A DNA stretch of 64,000 nt from Alphaproteobacteria bacterium. Lineage in GTDB: Bacteria > Pseudomonadota > Alphaproteobacteria > CACIAM-22H2. Numbering within the stretch: the stretch's first letter is position 1; each line of letters starts with the position of its first letter. The stretch is taken from the NCBI GenBank assembly GCA_017308135.1, contig JAFKFM010000008.1, positions 930,001 to 994,000 on the forward strand. Reading direction: 5' to 3'. The notes beneath the pieces are model-generated. The model was not told where the DNA came from and searched no databases. It saw only the letters and a program-made list of their open reading frames with translations. Below are positions 29,236-38,706 of the stretch, in pieces. Both the position numbers and the translations under genes were made by a program.

Positions 29236-31850
29236 CCGATCCCGTCAATCTCCGGCAGACGGTCCGCCTCGGACCGCGTTCGCTGGGCCGCACGCGCTAT
29301 CGCTTCGCGCTGCTGGGCCTGGCGCTGGCGATGGCGGTGGGGTTCTTCGGCTATTTCGTCTACAGCGCGACGCACGCGACCGACCGCGCGCGCGCCGACG
29401 CGACGCGCGAAATGCGCATTCTCGCCTCGGTCCTGTCCGATCAAGCCGACAGCGTGATCGCGCGCGTCGAGTTCGTCGTCGCGACCGTCGCCAACGAAGC
29501 GGCGAGCGTCGCCAATCCCGACGGCTGGACGAATACGATCCGCCTGTCCGCGATGCTCGGCCGGTTTCTCAGCGCCGATGGCGGCTTCCGGTCCTTCGCC
29601 GTCTTCGACACGCGCGGCAACATCGCCGCCAGTGCCGGCGCGCCGCCGCGCGAAATGCCCGCCGCCGTCGGCGCCGCCGTTATGCGCGCCATCGCCGATC
29701 CCGCGAGCGGCACCGCGATCCTGCGCCCGCAATTGGTCGACGAAGGCGCGGCCCTGTTCGCCATCGCGCCGATCACCGGCGTGCTGCCGGGCCAAGTCAT
29801 CGGCGCGATCGCGGCGGAGATCCCCGCCGCCGCCTTCGCGCGCTTCTATCTCGGTCTCGAAGACGGGCGCGGACGCGAATTGGCGCTGGTCGATACGCGC
29901 GGCTGGGTCGTGGTGCGCGCGCCCGACGACATGCGCTATCTCGACCGCGCGCTCGATACCTTGCCTTTCGCCGGTCTCGTGCGCGCGGCCGAGGCGGCGA
30001 ACGGCGCACCTATCGTCGCCACGCTGCCGGGTCTCGACGGGATCGAGCGCGTGAGCGTGGCGCGGCGCGTCGCCAACCGGCATTTCGCGGTCGTCGCGGG
30101 CGCGCCCACGAACAATTTCATGGCCGAATGGCGCGGCACGCTGGGGATCAGCATGCCCTTCTCCGCGCTCGTCGTCGCGGCGTTCCTGTTCCTGCTGCTG
30201 TCGCTGGGCCGGCATTTGGGGCGCGTCGAGGATTCGGAAGCCTCGCTGCTGGAATCCGAGCACCGCTTCCAAACGCTGGTCGGCAACGTGCCGGGCATCG
30301 TGTTCCAGCGCATCCAGCCGCCCGGCGGCCGGGCGGATTTCGTGTGGATCAGCGAAGGTGTCGAACGCCTGCTGGGCCTGTCGCGCGAAGCGGCGGCGCG
30401 CGACGGCGGGCGCATCCTCAACGAATACACCCATCCGCGCGATCTCGAATCCTTGCGCCGCGCCTATAAACGCTCGGCCGAAGATATGCGGCCGATCCAC
30501 TGGACCGGCCGCGTGCGTCACGCGAACGGCGAGCAGCGCTGGTTCGAAATCACCTCGCGCCCGCGCCGCCAAGCGGACGGCGCGGTGATGTGGGAAGGCA
30601 TCGCGCTCGACGCGACCGAGCGTAAACGCGCGGAAGACTCGCTCGCCATTCTGCGCGAACAGCTCGAAGCCAAGCGCGCCCAGCTCGAACTCGCCCTCGC
30701 CAACATGGCGCAAGGCATCGCCGTCTACGACCGGCGCATGCGCCTGATCGTGCGCAACGCGCGCTATCTCGAACTCTTCAAGCTCAGCGAAAGCGAAGCG
30801 CGCGAGGGCGCATCGCTGATCGATCTGCTGCGCGTGTCGATCCGCAAAGGCCATTACGACGACGAAGCCGCGCGCGAGGCGGTCCGCGGACGCATCAAGG
30901 GCGCGCGCTCGCGCAAGCCCGTGACGATCATCCAGCGCCTGACGGACGGGCGCGTGATCGACGTCTATATGCGCCCGATCGAGGGCGGCGGCCATGTCGC
31001 GACCTTCACCGACATCACCGCGCGCGAAGCGACCGAAGCGGCGTTGCGCGAGGCGAAGGAAACCGCCGAACTCGCCGACCGCGCCAAGTCGCAGTTCCTG
31101 GCCAATATGAGTCACGAATTGCGCACGCCGCTCAACGCCATCATCGGCTTCGCCGAGATCATGAACGACCAGCTGTTCGGGCCCTTGGGCGACCAGCGCT
31201 ACGCCGAATACGTCAAGGACATCGAGGAATCGGGCAAGCATCTGCTGACGCTGATCAACGACATTCTGGACCTGTCGAAGATCGAGGCGAACGAAGCGAC
31301 GTTGCGCGAAGAACAGGTCGATCTGGGCGGCGTGTTCGAATCCTGCGCGCGGCTGGTGCGCGAGCGCGCGCAACGCGCGCGCGTCGAACTGCGCGTGCCG
31401 TCGGGCGGCGATCTGCCTGTCGTGTGGGCCGATCGCGGAAAGCTGAAACAGATTTTGCTGAACCTGCTGTCGAACGCGGTGAAGTTCACCCAAGCCGACG
31501 GCGCGGTCGACGTCGAAACGGGTTTGCGCGAAAACGGCGGCGTGTTCGTGCGCGTGCGCGATACCGGGATCGGTATGCGCACGGAGGATATTCCCCTGGC
31601 GTTGCAACCCTTCCGCCAGATCGAAAACACGCTCGCCCGCAAGCACCAGGGCACGGGGCTGGGCCTGCCCTTGTCGCTATCGCTCGCCCGGATGCATGGC
31701 GGCGACCTCGAAATCGCGTCGGAGCCCGCCAAGGGCACATCGGTGACGCTGGTCCTGCCCCCCGACCGCACCGTCGCCCCCCACGGCGCGCGCGAAACCG
31801 AGCCGAGCGTGGCCGAGTTCCTGGCCGGGCGGGATACCGGCGGCGCCTGA
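29232..31850 (+). CDS. Membrane sensor histidine kinase with extracellular sensor and two PAS domains
   Basis: An 872-residue two-component kinase. Order: TM1 (about 23-43), a large periplasmic sensor (about 45-300, probably Cache-like), TM2 (about 302-322), PAS 1 (about 335-460), a PAS_7-type domain (about 485-590, NMAQGIAVYDRRMRLIVRN), HisKA with phosphoacceptor His628 in SHELRTPLNAIIGF, and HATPase_c with the N box (NLLSNAVKFT), G1 (DTGIGM) and G2 (GTGLGLPLS). No receiver domain and no response-regulator gene nearby, so it is an orphan. The HisKA segment is of the PleC/DivJ type. GTG 29232 overlaps the lipoprotein stop. Confidence 0.92.
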   Translation: MTDPVNLRQTVRLGPRSLGRTRYRFALLGLALAMAVGFFGYFVYSATHATDRARADATREMRILASVLSDQADSVIARVEFVVATVANEAASVANPDGWTNTIRLSAMLGRFLSADGGFRSFAVFDTRGNIAASAGAPPREMPAAVGAAVMRAIADPASGTAILRPQLVDEGAALFAIAPITGVLPGQVIGAIAAEIPAAAFARFYLGLEDGRGRELALVDTRGWVVVRAPDDMRYLDRALDTLPFAGLVRAAEAANGAPIVATLPGLDGIERVSVARRVANRHFAVVAGAPTNNFMAEWRGTLGISMPFSALVVAAFLFLLLSLGRHLGRVEDSEASLLESEHRFQTLVGNVPGIVFQRIQPPGGRADFVWISEGVERLLGLSREAAARDGGRILNEYTHPRDLESLRRAYKRSAEDMRPIHWTGRVRHANGEQRWFEITSRPRRQADGAVMWEGIALDATERKRAEDSLAILREQLEAKRAQLELALANMAQGIAVYDRRMRLIVRNARYLELFKLSESEAREGASLIDLLRVSIRKGHYDDEAAREAVRGRIKGARSRKPVTIIQRLTDGRVIDVYMRPIEGGGHVATFTDITAREATEAALREAKETAELADRAKSQFLANMSHELRTPLNAIIGFAEIMNDQLFGPLGDQRYAEYVKDIEESGKHLLTLINDILDLSKIEANEATLREEQVDLGGVFESCARLVRERAQRARVELRVPSGGDLPVVWADRGKLKQILLNLLSNAVKFTQADGAVDVETGLRENGGVFVRVRDTGIGMRTEDIPLALQPFRQIENTLARKHQGTGLGLPLSLSLARMHGGDLEIASEPAKGTSVTLVLPPDRTVAPHGARETEPSVAEFLAGRDTGGA

Positions 31851-31906
31851 CAGCGCCCGCCAAACTCGGCTATAACCGCCCTCCGGATCGAGGGAGACGC
31901 ATAAAA

Positions 31907-32941
31907 ATGGCCGGCGACATGACCCAGTTGAAGGCGCTGATCGCGCGCGTGGCCGACGGCCATGCCCTGACCCAGGCGGAGGCCGAGCAGGCGTTCGACA
32001 TCATGATGTCGGGCAACGCCACCCCCGCCCAGATGGGCGCCTTTCTGATGGCGCTGCGCGTGCGCGGCGAAACCGTCGACGAGATCGCCGCCGCCGCGCG
32101 CACGATGCGCGCCAAAGCGCTGAAGGTGAACGCGCCGGCCGGTGCGGTCGAAGCCGTGGGCACGGGCGGCGACGCGTCGGGCAGTTTCAACATTTCGACC
32201 GCGTCGTCCTTCGTCGTCGCGGGTGCGGGCCAGAAAGTCGCCAAACACGGCAACCGCGCCTTCTCGTCAAAATCGGGGGCGGCCGACATCCTCACCTCGC
32301 TCGGCGTCAATGTCGAATGCGACGTGAAGCTCGTCGAATACGCGATCTCCAAGGCCGGCGTGGGCTTCATGATGGCGCCGCGTTTCCACTCCGCGATGCG
32401 CCATGTCGGCGGCGTGCGCGTCGAGATGGGGACCCGCACGATCTTCAATCTGCTCGGCCCTCTCGCCAACCCGGCGGGCGTGAAGCGCCAGCTCGTCGGC
32501 GTGTTCGCGCGCAAATGGGTGCGCCCCGTCGCCGAGACGTTGGGCCGCCTCGGTTCCGAACACGCTTGGGTCGCGCACGGGTCCGACGGGCTCGACGAAA
32601 TCACGACCACGGGCCCGACCTTCATCGCCGAGTTCCGCGACGGCAAGATCAACGAATTCGAAGTGACGCCCGAGCAAGTCGGCATCGCCCGCGCCAAGCC
32701 CGAGGATTTGAAGGGCGGCACACCGGCGGAAAACGCCGCCCTGCTGCGCGAATTGCTCGACGGCAAGAAGGGACCGCTGCGCGACGTCGTCATGATGAAC
32801 GCGGGCGCCGTGCTGGTCGTTTCGGGCGCCGCCGCCGATCTGAAGCAGGGCATTTCGCAAGCCGGCGCCTCGATCGATTCCGGCGCGGCGAAACGCGCGC
32901 TCGAAGCCTTGATCGAAATCACCAACCGTTCGGCCGCCTGA
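31907..32941 (+). CDS. trpD: Anthranilate phosphoribosyltransferase
   Basis: Second step of tryptophan synthesis: joins anthranilate to PRPP. The 344-residue protein shows VGTGGDASGSFNISTAS (PRPP loop), KHGNRAFSSKSGAAD (Arg/Lys metal region), MMAPRFHSAMRHVGGVR and RTIFNLLGPLANPAG. ATG 31907 follows GGGAGAC; the frame is open upstream but that part lies inside the kinase gene. trpC starts one base after its stop. The trpE and trpG genes usually found upstream of trpD in relatives are absent here. Confidence 0.97.
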   Translation: MAGDMTQLKALIARVADGHALTQAEAEQAFDIMMSGNATPAQMGAFLMALRVRGETVDEIAAAARTMRAKALKVNAPAGAVEAVGTGGDASGSFNISTASSFVVAGAGQKVAKHGNRAFSSKSGAADILTSLGVNVECDVKLVEYAISKAGVGFMMAPRFHSAMRHVGGVRVEMGTRTIFNLLGPLANPAGVKRQLVGVFARKWVRPVAETLGRLGSEHAWVAHGSDGLDEITTTGPTFIAEFRDGKINEFEVTPEQVGIARAKPEDLKGGTPAENAALLRELLDGKKGPLRDVVMMNAGAVLVVSGAAADLKQGISQAGASIDSGAAKRALEALIEITNRSAA

Positions 32942-32942
32942 T

Positions 32943-33752
32943 ATGGACGACGTGCTGGCGAAAATCTGCGCGGACACGGCCATCGAAGTCGGCAAGCGCA
33001 AACTGCGCGTCTCCGTCGATACGTTGCGCGCCAAGGCCGAGAAGCTGCCGCCGCCGCGCGGTTTCGCGAACGCTTTGCGCGCGACCAAGACGCGCGGCGC
33101 AGTACCCTTGATCGCGGAGATCAAGAAGGCTTCGCCGTCCAAAGGCCTGATCCGTCCCGATTTCGATCCGCCGAAACTCGCCCGCGCCTATCGCGATGGC
33201 GGGGCCACGTGCCTGTCGGTACTGACCGACAAGCCCTATTTCCAAGGCGAGGATGCGTATCTCGTCGCCGCGCGCGACGCGGTTCCCCTGCCCGCCTTGC
33301 GCAAGGATTTCATGCTCGGCGAATACCAGATCGAGGAAAGCCGCGCGCTGGGGGCGGATTGCATTCTGCTGATCCTCGCCTGCCTCGACGATTGCACTGT
33401 GCAGGATCTGTGCGAACTCGCGTTGATGCGCGGCATGGACGTGCTGGCCGAAGTACATGACGAGGAAGAAATGGCGCGCGCGTTGAAGCTGCCCGCCACC
33501 GGCCCCGGCGGCACGGTGACGATGCTGGGCGTCAACAACCGCAATCTAAAAACGCTGAAGGTCGATCTGGCGACATTCGAGCGTTTGGCGCCGATGGCGC
33601 CCAAAGATCGCCTGCTGGTCGCCGAAAGCGGGATCAAGACGTGCGCGGATATCGACCGCCTGACGAAGGCCGGTGCGGGCGCCTTCCTGGTCGGCGAAAG
33701 CCTGATGCTGCAAGACGACGTCACCGCCGCGACGAAGGCTCTCATCGGATGA
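32943..33752 (+). CDS. trpC: Indole-3-glycerol-phosphate synthase
   Basis: Closes the indole ring in tryptophan synthesis. The 269-residue TIM barrel has [14 protein letters not shown] (catalytic Lys), [46 protein letters not shown] and [10 protein letters not shown], all diagnostic. The start is one base after the trpD stop, and its own stop overlaps the moaC start (ATGA), so trpD-trpC-moaC-moeA form one operon. Confidence 0.97.
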   Translation: MDDVLAKICADTAIEVGKRKLRVSVDTLRAKAEKLPPPRGFANALRATKTRGAVPLIAEIKKASPSKGLIRPDFDPPKLARAYRDGGATCLSVLTDKPYFQGEDAYLVAARDAVPLPALRKDFMLGEYQIEESRALGADCILLILACLDDCTVQDLCELALMRGMDVLAEVHDEEEMARALKLPATGPGGTVTMLGVNNRNLKTLKVDLATFERLAPMAPKDRLLVAESGIKTCADIDRLTKAGAGAFLVGESLMLQDDVTAATKALIG

Positions 33753-34225
33753 GCAAGCTCACCCATTTCGACGCCGCGGGCAACGCGGTCATGGTCGATG
33801 TATCGGCCAAGGATGCGACGGAACGCGAAGCGATCGCGCGCGGACGCGTGGTGATGGATGCGGCGACGCTCGCGGAAATCGTCGGGCGGCGGATCAAGAA
33901 GGGCGATGTGCTCGCCATCGCCCAGGTCGCGGGCATCATGGCCGCGAAGAAGACGCACGAATTAATCCCGCTCTGCCATCCGCTGCTGCTGTCGTCCGTC
34001 AAAGTCGAGCTTTCGCCCAACGAGGCCGAGAACGCGGTCGAGATCGAAGCGCGCGTCAAGGTCACCGGCCAGACAGGCGTGGAGATGGAAGCGCTGACGG
34101 CCGTGTCGGCAGCTGCCCTCACCGTCTACGACATGGTCAAAGCCATCGATCGCGGCATGCGCATCGAAAATATCCGCCTGGTGCGCAAGACCGGCGGCAA
34201 ATCCGGCACATTCGAACAAGCATGA
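33749..34225 (+). CDS. moaC: Cyclic pyranopterin monophosphate synthase
   Basis: Molybdenum-cofactor synthesis: converts the MoaA product to cyclic pyranopterin monophosphate. The 158-residue protein has [37 protein letters not shown] (active-site His and Cys region), and [20 protein letters not shown]. Coupled to trpC by an ATGA and to moeA by another. The trp-moa fusion of functions in one operon is common in Alphaproteobacteria. Confidence 0.97.
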   Translation: MSKLTHFDAAGNAVMVDVSAKDATEREAIARGRVVMDAATLAEIVGRRIKKGDVLAIAQVAGIMAAKKTHELIPLCHPLLLSSVKVELSPNEAENAVEIEARVKVTGQTGVEMEALTAVSAAALTVYDMVKAIDRGMRIENIRLVRKTGGKSGTFEQA

Positions 34226-35418
34226 TCCCGGTCGCGGAAGCCCAGCAACGCATCCTTGCCGGTCTTCGCGCGATCGGCGCGGAGACGATCGGCCTCGACG
34301 CCGCGTTGGGTCGTACGCTCGCCGAGGATCTGCGCGCGCGCCTCACGCAGCCGTCCGCTCCCGTTTCGGCGATGGACGGCTACGCCGTGCGCGCCGCCGA
34401 TATCGCGTCGCTGCCCGCATCGCTCAAGCGCATCGGCCAAGCGCCCGCCGGCCATCCGTTCGACGGCAAAGTCGGGCAAGGCGAATGCGTGCGCATCTTC
34501 ACCGGCGGCGAAGTGCCCGAAGGTGCCGACACGATTTTGATTCAAGAGGACGCCGAGGAAAGCGACGGCATCGTCCGCCCGAAGGAAAGCGTGAAGCGCG
34601 GCACTTATGTGCGTCCCGCCGGGCTCGATTTCCGCGAAGGCGACGTGGTCCTGCGCGAAGGCTTGACGCTCGATCCGCGCCATATCGGTTTGGCGGCCGC
34701 ATCGAACCATGCATGGCTCAGCGTGCGCCGGCGTCCGCGTGTCGCCATTCTCGCGACCGGCGACGAAATCGTGTTGCCCGGCACTGCCCCCAAGAAAGGC
34801 CAGATCGTTTCGTCGAACGGTCCGTCGCTCGCGGCTTTCGTGCGCCGCGCGGGCGGCGAGCCGATCGTGTTGCCGATCGCGCCCGATGATCCGGCAGCGT
34901 TGAAGGAACTCGCGCGCGGGGCCGCCGGTGCGGATCTTCTCGTCACCTCGGGCGGCGCTTCCGTCGGCGAACACGATCTCGTGCGTTCGGCGTTGGGCGA
35001 AGAAGGCCTGTCGCTGGATTTCTGGCAGATCGCGATGCGCCCCGGCAAACCGCTGATGTTCGGCACGCTCGGCGCGATCCCGTTGCTCGGGCTTCCCGGC
35101 AATCCGGTGTCGGGCTTCGTCTGCGCGCATCTGTTCCTCGGCCCTGCCATCGCCAAGCTGCTCGGCAAAGCCGATGTGTTGCCGCAGCCTGTCGCGGCGA
35201 AACTCGGCCGCGATCTGCCCGCCAATGATCGGCGCGAAGATTATCTGCGCAGCGCATTGACGCGCGACGCGAGCGGCAATCTGATCGCCACACCGTTCGA
35301 GAAACAGGACAGCTCGATGATCTCGGTCCTCGCCCGGGCCGATGCTTTGGCGATCCGCCCGGCGAGCGCGCCGGCCGCGCAAAAAGGCGATTCCATTTCC
35401 GTTCTCCCTCTGGCCTGA
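34222..35418 (+). CDS. moeA: Molybdopterin molybdotransferase
   Basis: Inserts molybdate into adenylated molybdopterin. The 398-residue protein shows [60 protein letters not shown] and [15 protein letters not shown], in the usual order for a four-domain MoeA. Its ATG overlaps moaC's stop. lexA follows after 225 bases that hold the lexA promoter. Confidence 0.97.
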   Translation: MIPVAEAQQRILAGLRAIGAETIGLDAALGRTLAEDLRARLTQPSAPVSAMDGYAVRAADIASLPASLKRIGQAPAGHPFDGKVGQGECVRIFTGGEVPEGADTILIQEDAEESDGIVRPKESVKRGTYVRPAGLDFREGDVVLREGLTLDPRHIGLAAASNHAWLSVRRRPRVAILATGDEIVLPGTAPKKGQIVSSNGPSLAAFVRRAGGEPIVLPIAPDDPAALKELARGAAGADLLVTSGGASVGEHDLVRSALGEEGLSLDFWQIAMRPGKPLMFGTLGAIPLLGLPGNPVSGFVCAHLFLGPAIAKLLGKADVLPQPVAAKLGRDLPANDRREDYLRSALTRDASGNLIATPFEKQDSSMISVLARADALAIRPASAPAAQKGDSISVLPLA

Positions 35419-35438
35419 ATTCGCCGCAGCTTTCCGGT

Positions 35439-35447
35439 TGTGGATAA
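35439..35447 (-). promoter_or_regulatory. Perfect DnaA box next to the lexA promoter
   Basis: TGTGGATAA is the reverse complement of the consensus DnaA box TTATCCACA. It ends 3 bases before the -35 of the predicted lexA promoter, inside the only sizeable gap of this region. Function unproven. Confidence 0.5.
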
Positions 35448-35450
35448 GGC

Positions 35451-35479
35451 TTGACCGAGGGCACGAACCGAACTAGAAC
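35451..35479 (+). promoter_or_regulatory. lexA promoter with overlapping SOS box
   Basis: -35 TTGACC (35451-35456), a 17-base spacer, and -10 TAGAAC (35474-35479). A direct repeat GAAC-N7-GAAC (35465-35479), the alphaproteobacterial LexA operator form, lies over spacer and -10, so bound LexA would block RNA polymerase. The predicted mRNA leader to the lexA ATG is about 158 bases. Confidence 0.85.
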
Positions 35480-35643
35480 ATTCATAGTCCGTTGCACCTC
35501 TGTTTTCGACATGTTGTCGGGTGGTGCAGCGGGACACCCCATCGGTGGCGCTTTTTAGTGCAATCGGCCGGGTGCCCCGTCGGACCCCGATCAACCCCGC
35601 CTGCCCGGCGTTTCCGGGCGGGCCCGCGACGCGAGGGCGAACC

Positions 35644-36390
35644 ATGCTGACGCGCAAACAATACGAATTGCTGCTGCTGATCAATCAGCGGCTGACCGAG
35701 ATCGGCGTCCCGCCCTCGTTCGACGAGATGAAGGATGCGCTGGGTCTCAAATCCAAGTCGGGCATCCATCGCCTGATCACGGGGCTGGAAGAACGCGGCT
35801 TCATCCGCCGCCTGCCCCATCGCGCGCGCGCGCTGGAAGTCGTGCGCCTGCCCGACAATCTGGCGGCGCAAGGCGTCAAGCCCGCGTCGAACACCGCGAT
35901 GCCGGCGGCCGAAGCCGCCGCCACGCGCGGCTTCCGTCCGCAGCTCATTCGCGGCGACGGCAAGATGCCGCTGGGCGGTGCCGCCGTCGCCAACGCCAAC
36001 GAAGTGGTGAAGCTGCCGCTTTACGGGCGCATCGCCGCCGGTCTGCCGATCGAAGCGGTGCGCGATACGTCCAACGCGATCGACGTGCCGCCGTCGCTGC
36101 TGGGCAGGGGCGATCATTTCGCGCTGGAAGTCGCCGGCGATTCGATGATCGAAGCCGGCATCCTGGATGGCGACACGGTCATCATCCAGAAGGCCGAAGG
36201 CGCCGAGAACGGGCAGATCGTCGTGGCGCTGATCGACGAACAGGAAGTGACGCTGAAGCGCTTCCGCCGCCGCGGTGCTTCGATCGCGCTGGAACCGGCG
36301 AACAAGAACTACGAAACCCGCATCTTCGGGCCCGACCGCGTGCGCGTGCAGGGCAAGATGGTCGCGCTGGTGCGCAAGTTCGACGGCTAG
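35644..36390 (+). CDS. lexA: LexA repressor
   Basis: SOS-response repressor that self-cleaves when stimulated by RecA filaments. The 248-residue protein has the N-terminal winged helix ([18 protein letters not shown] to [14 protein letters not shown]), a long linker, and the S24 peptidase domain: cleavage site Ala132-Gly133 in RIAAGLP, catalytic Ser167 (AGDSMIEAG) and Lys205 (EVTLKRF). ATG 35644 is preceded by GAGGG; the frame is open to 35521 but that part has no homology. Autoregulated through the GAAC-N7-GAAC site upstream. Ends at a strong terminator. Confidence 0.97.
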   Translation: MLTRKQYELLLLINQRLTEIGVPPSFDEMKDALGLKSKSGIHRLITGLEERGFIRRLPHRARALEVVRLPDNLAAQGVKPASNTAMPAAEAAATRGFRPQLIRGDGKMPLGGAAVANANEVVKLPLYGRIAAGLPIEAVRDTSNAIDVPPSLLGRGDHFALEVAGDSMIEAGILDGDTVIIQKAEGAENGQIVVALIDEQEVTLKRFRRRGASIALEPANKNYETRIFGPDRVRVQGKMVALVRKFDG

Positions 36391-36424
36391 CGCCGCCAAC
36401 TCCTTAGCCTTTCCGATGGGCCGG

Positions 36425-36456
36425 AAAACCCTGGGGGAAACCCCGGGGTTTTTCGT
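36425..36456 (+). terminator. Rho-independent terminator after lexA
   Basis: AACCCTGGGG and CCCCGGGGTT arms with a GAAA loop, followed by TTTCGTTTT on the plus strand. It ends lexA and, with its A-rich left flank, may also serve convergent comEC. Confidence 0.85.
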
Positions 36457-36458
36457 TT

Positions 36459-38612
36459 TCAGCGCCGGAATTCGGGCTCGCGCAAGCGCGGCGGCGAAAC
36501 CCACGGGCGCTGGCCTTGCGCCGCGCGCACGGTTTCGATCCGCAACGCGCCGTCCTTGATCCAGATCGCGTGCGCCCCGTCGGCCAGCAGATCCATGCGA
36601 TCGATCGCGCGCCCGGTCATGCGCCGGCAGGTCGCGTAAAGCGCCACGGGCGCGATCGTCAGATCCGTGTCGCGGCAGGCGATGGGAAGTGCGCGCGGCT
36701 GGCGCACCAGCGCCACCGTCGCGCCGTTCGCGCGATAGACGCAATGCGAGACTGCGCAATCGAGTCTGCCGTCGAGCGATTTGCCGATGCGCGGCCAGGA
36801 CTCGATGCCTTCGTCGATCTCGCCGTCGCGGCGCAGCCAGGTTTCGCGCGCGAATCCGCCGCCGCGCGGGCGCGACAGCATCAAGCGTCCCGCCTCGTCG
36901 CGCACCGCCATCAAACGCCCGTCGCCGGAGACGAGGATATGCGGCGGCTCGACCGTGGCGAGCGACAGCAATCCCGCGATCACGGCGGGGGCACCGGCAA
37001 GGCGCACACGGCCGGTCCACAGGCACAGCCACAATCCACCGAACGCCGTCAGCGCCATGCCCCAGAGCGGCATCGCGGGGAAAAGTGCTACCGCTCCGTC
37101 GAGCCCCGCGACCCAGCGCGCGATATCGAGCAAGCGGTCGATGCCCCAGCCCATCGGGATCAGCGCCCAGGATTCGAGACCGAAGGGAAACAGCAATCCC
37201 GCGACGATCGCCCACGGCATGATCCATAGGCCGGTGAGCGGCACACCGAGGAAATTCGCGAGCAAGCCGAACGCCGCGAAGCGATTGAAATGGTAGAGCG
37301 CGAAAGGGGCACTCGCGAACCCCGCGACGACCGACGTCATCGTGGCGCCCGCGAACCACACGAACGCACGGCGCGTCCAGCGCCGGTCGGCGCGCCAGCG
37401 CTGGAACGTGTCGCGCGAGGCTTCCCACGCCGCGACGAGTGCCACGACCGCGCCGAACGACATTTGGAACGAAGCACTCAGCAGACTTTCGGGCCGGAAG
37501 GCGAGGATCGCGGCGGCGGCCCAGGCAACCAAACGCAGCGTGATCGCCGTGCGGTCGATCAACACGGCAAGCAGCACGATGCCGGTCATCAACCAAGATC
37601 GTGTCGTCGGCACGCTCGCCACCGCGAAGAACGTATAGAAGGTGATTGCCGTCAGCGCGGCGAGGGCCGCGATCTTCTTGGTGTCGGTGCCCAACGCGAT
37701 CGCCGGTACGAAGGCGAGCAGCAAGCGGATCGCGAAGAACACGATGCCCGCGACCATGCCGATATGCAGGCCCGAGATCGACAGAATGTGTTGAAGGCCT
37801 GAATCGCGGAAGGCTTCGAGTGCCTCTTGCGAAACAGCGCCCTGCTCGCCCGCGATCAGCGCGGCGGCGATGGGCCCCGCCGGCGGCGGCAGTGTTTCAA
37901 GAATGCGGCGCGACACCTCCGCCCGCCAGCGCGCGAGCGTTTGCATCGGCATCGAAACGGGTGCCCGCGCGACGACAAGGGGTGCGTCGAGCGCGTAGCC
38001 CACCCCGCCCAAACGTTCGAACCAGGCTTGGCGCGTGAAGTCGAACGCGCCGGGGGCGCTGGGCCCCGGCGGGGGCATCACGAAGGCGCGCGCCACGCGG
38101 ATATCGTCGCCGGGCGCGAAAGCGCCGAGCTTCGCGTCGATCCGCAAGCGCACGGTCTCCGGCGTCGCCGCCGGATCGAGCCCCGCGATCGACAAGCGGT
38201 CGAGCGTCACGCGCGTTCCTTCGGGGCGCAAAGCGAGTTCGATCACACGGCCTTCGATCGCGACGGGACCGATCCGCTTTTCGATCACCGGGGCGGCGAC
38301 ATCCTGCGCGCGGATTTGCGCCAACGCGAAACCCGTGCTCGCCGCCAGCAAAGCCGCCGCCAGCACGCGCACCGAACCGACGCTGCGACCGAGAATCAGG
38401 AAGGCCAAAGCCATCGCGGCGAAGGCGGGCGCGATCCAGAAATCCGGCTCCACCGACAGCGCGAAATACGCGCCCGTGCCGGTGCCGAACGCGACCGGCA
38501 GCCACAGCACCAGCCGGCCGCGCATCGCTTCGCCGGTACGAACGACGAACCCGGCGAGCCCGTCCGTCCTTGCGGGCAGCGCAAGAGCGTCGGGCGGATC
38601 GAAACGATGCAT
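36459..38612 (-). CDS. comEC: ComEC/Rec2 family DNA-uptake channel protein
   Basis: A 717-residue inner-membrane protein of the ComEC/Rec2 family that passes single-stranded DNA into the cytoplasm during transformation. N-terminal TM helices and an OB-like DUF4131 domain (about 60-200) are followed by the competence domain with LQHILSISGLHIGMVAG (about 270-290) and a bundle of TMs (RSWLMTGIVLLAVLIDR, SFQMSFGAVVALVA). The C-terminal part has the beta-lactamase-like region in degenerate form: no HxHxDH motif is seen, as in other Alphaproteobacteria. No other competence genes lie in the window, so natural transformation is not implied. Divergent from gltX. Confidence 0.92.
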   Translation of the reverse strand: MHRFDPPDALALPARTDGLAGFVVRTGEAMRGRLVLWLPVAFGTGTGAYFALSVEPDFWIAPAFAAMALAFLILGRSVGSVRVLAAALLAASTGFALAQIRAQDVAAPVIEKRIGPVAIEGRVIELALRPEGTRVTLDRLSIAGLDPAATPETVRLRIDAKLGAFAPGDDIRVARAFVMPPPGPSAPGAFDFTRQAWFERLGGVGYALDAPLVVARAPVSMPMQTLARWRAEVSRRILETLPPPAGPIAAALIAGEQGAVSQEALEAFRDSGLQHILSISGLHIGMVAGIVFFAIRLLLAFVPAIALGTDTKKIAALAALTAITFYTFFAVASVPTTRSWLMTGIVLLAVLIDRTAITLRLVAWAAAAILAFRPESLLSASFQMSFGAVVALVAAWEASRDTFQRWRADRRWTRRAFVWFAGATMTSVVAGFASAPFALYHFNRFAAFGLLANFLGVPLTGLWIMPWAIVAGLLFPFGLESWALIPMGWGIDRLLDIARWVAGLDGAVALFPAMPLWGMALTAFGGLWLCLWTGRVRLAGAPAVIAGLLSLATVEPPHILVSGDGRLMAVRDEAGRLMLSRPRGGGFARETWLRRDGEIDEGIESWPRIGKSLDGRLDCAVSHCVYRANGATVALVRQPRALPIACRDTDLTIAPVALYATCRRMTGRAIDRMDLLADGAHAIWIKDGALRIETVRAAQGQRPWVSPPRLREPEFRR

Positions 38613-38706
38613 GGGGCGGGGCCATGTGCTAGGCAGTGGCCGCGCCGGGCAGGTCCCGGCGGTCCGTCCCGCCTATCTCAAGTTTTGGATTTAATACGGT
38701 TTTCCT

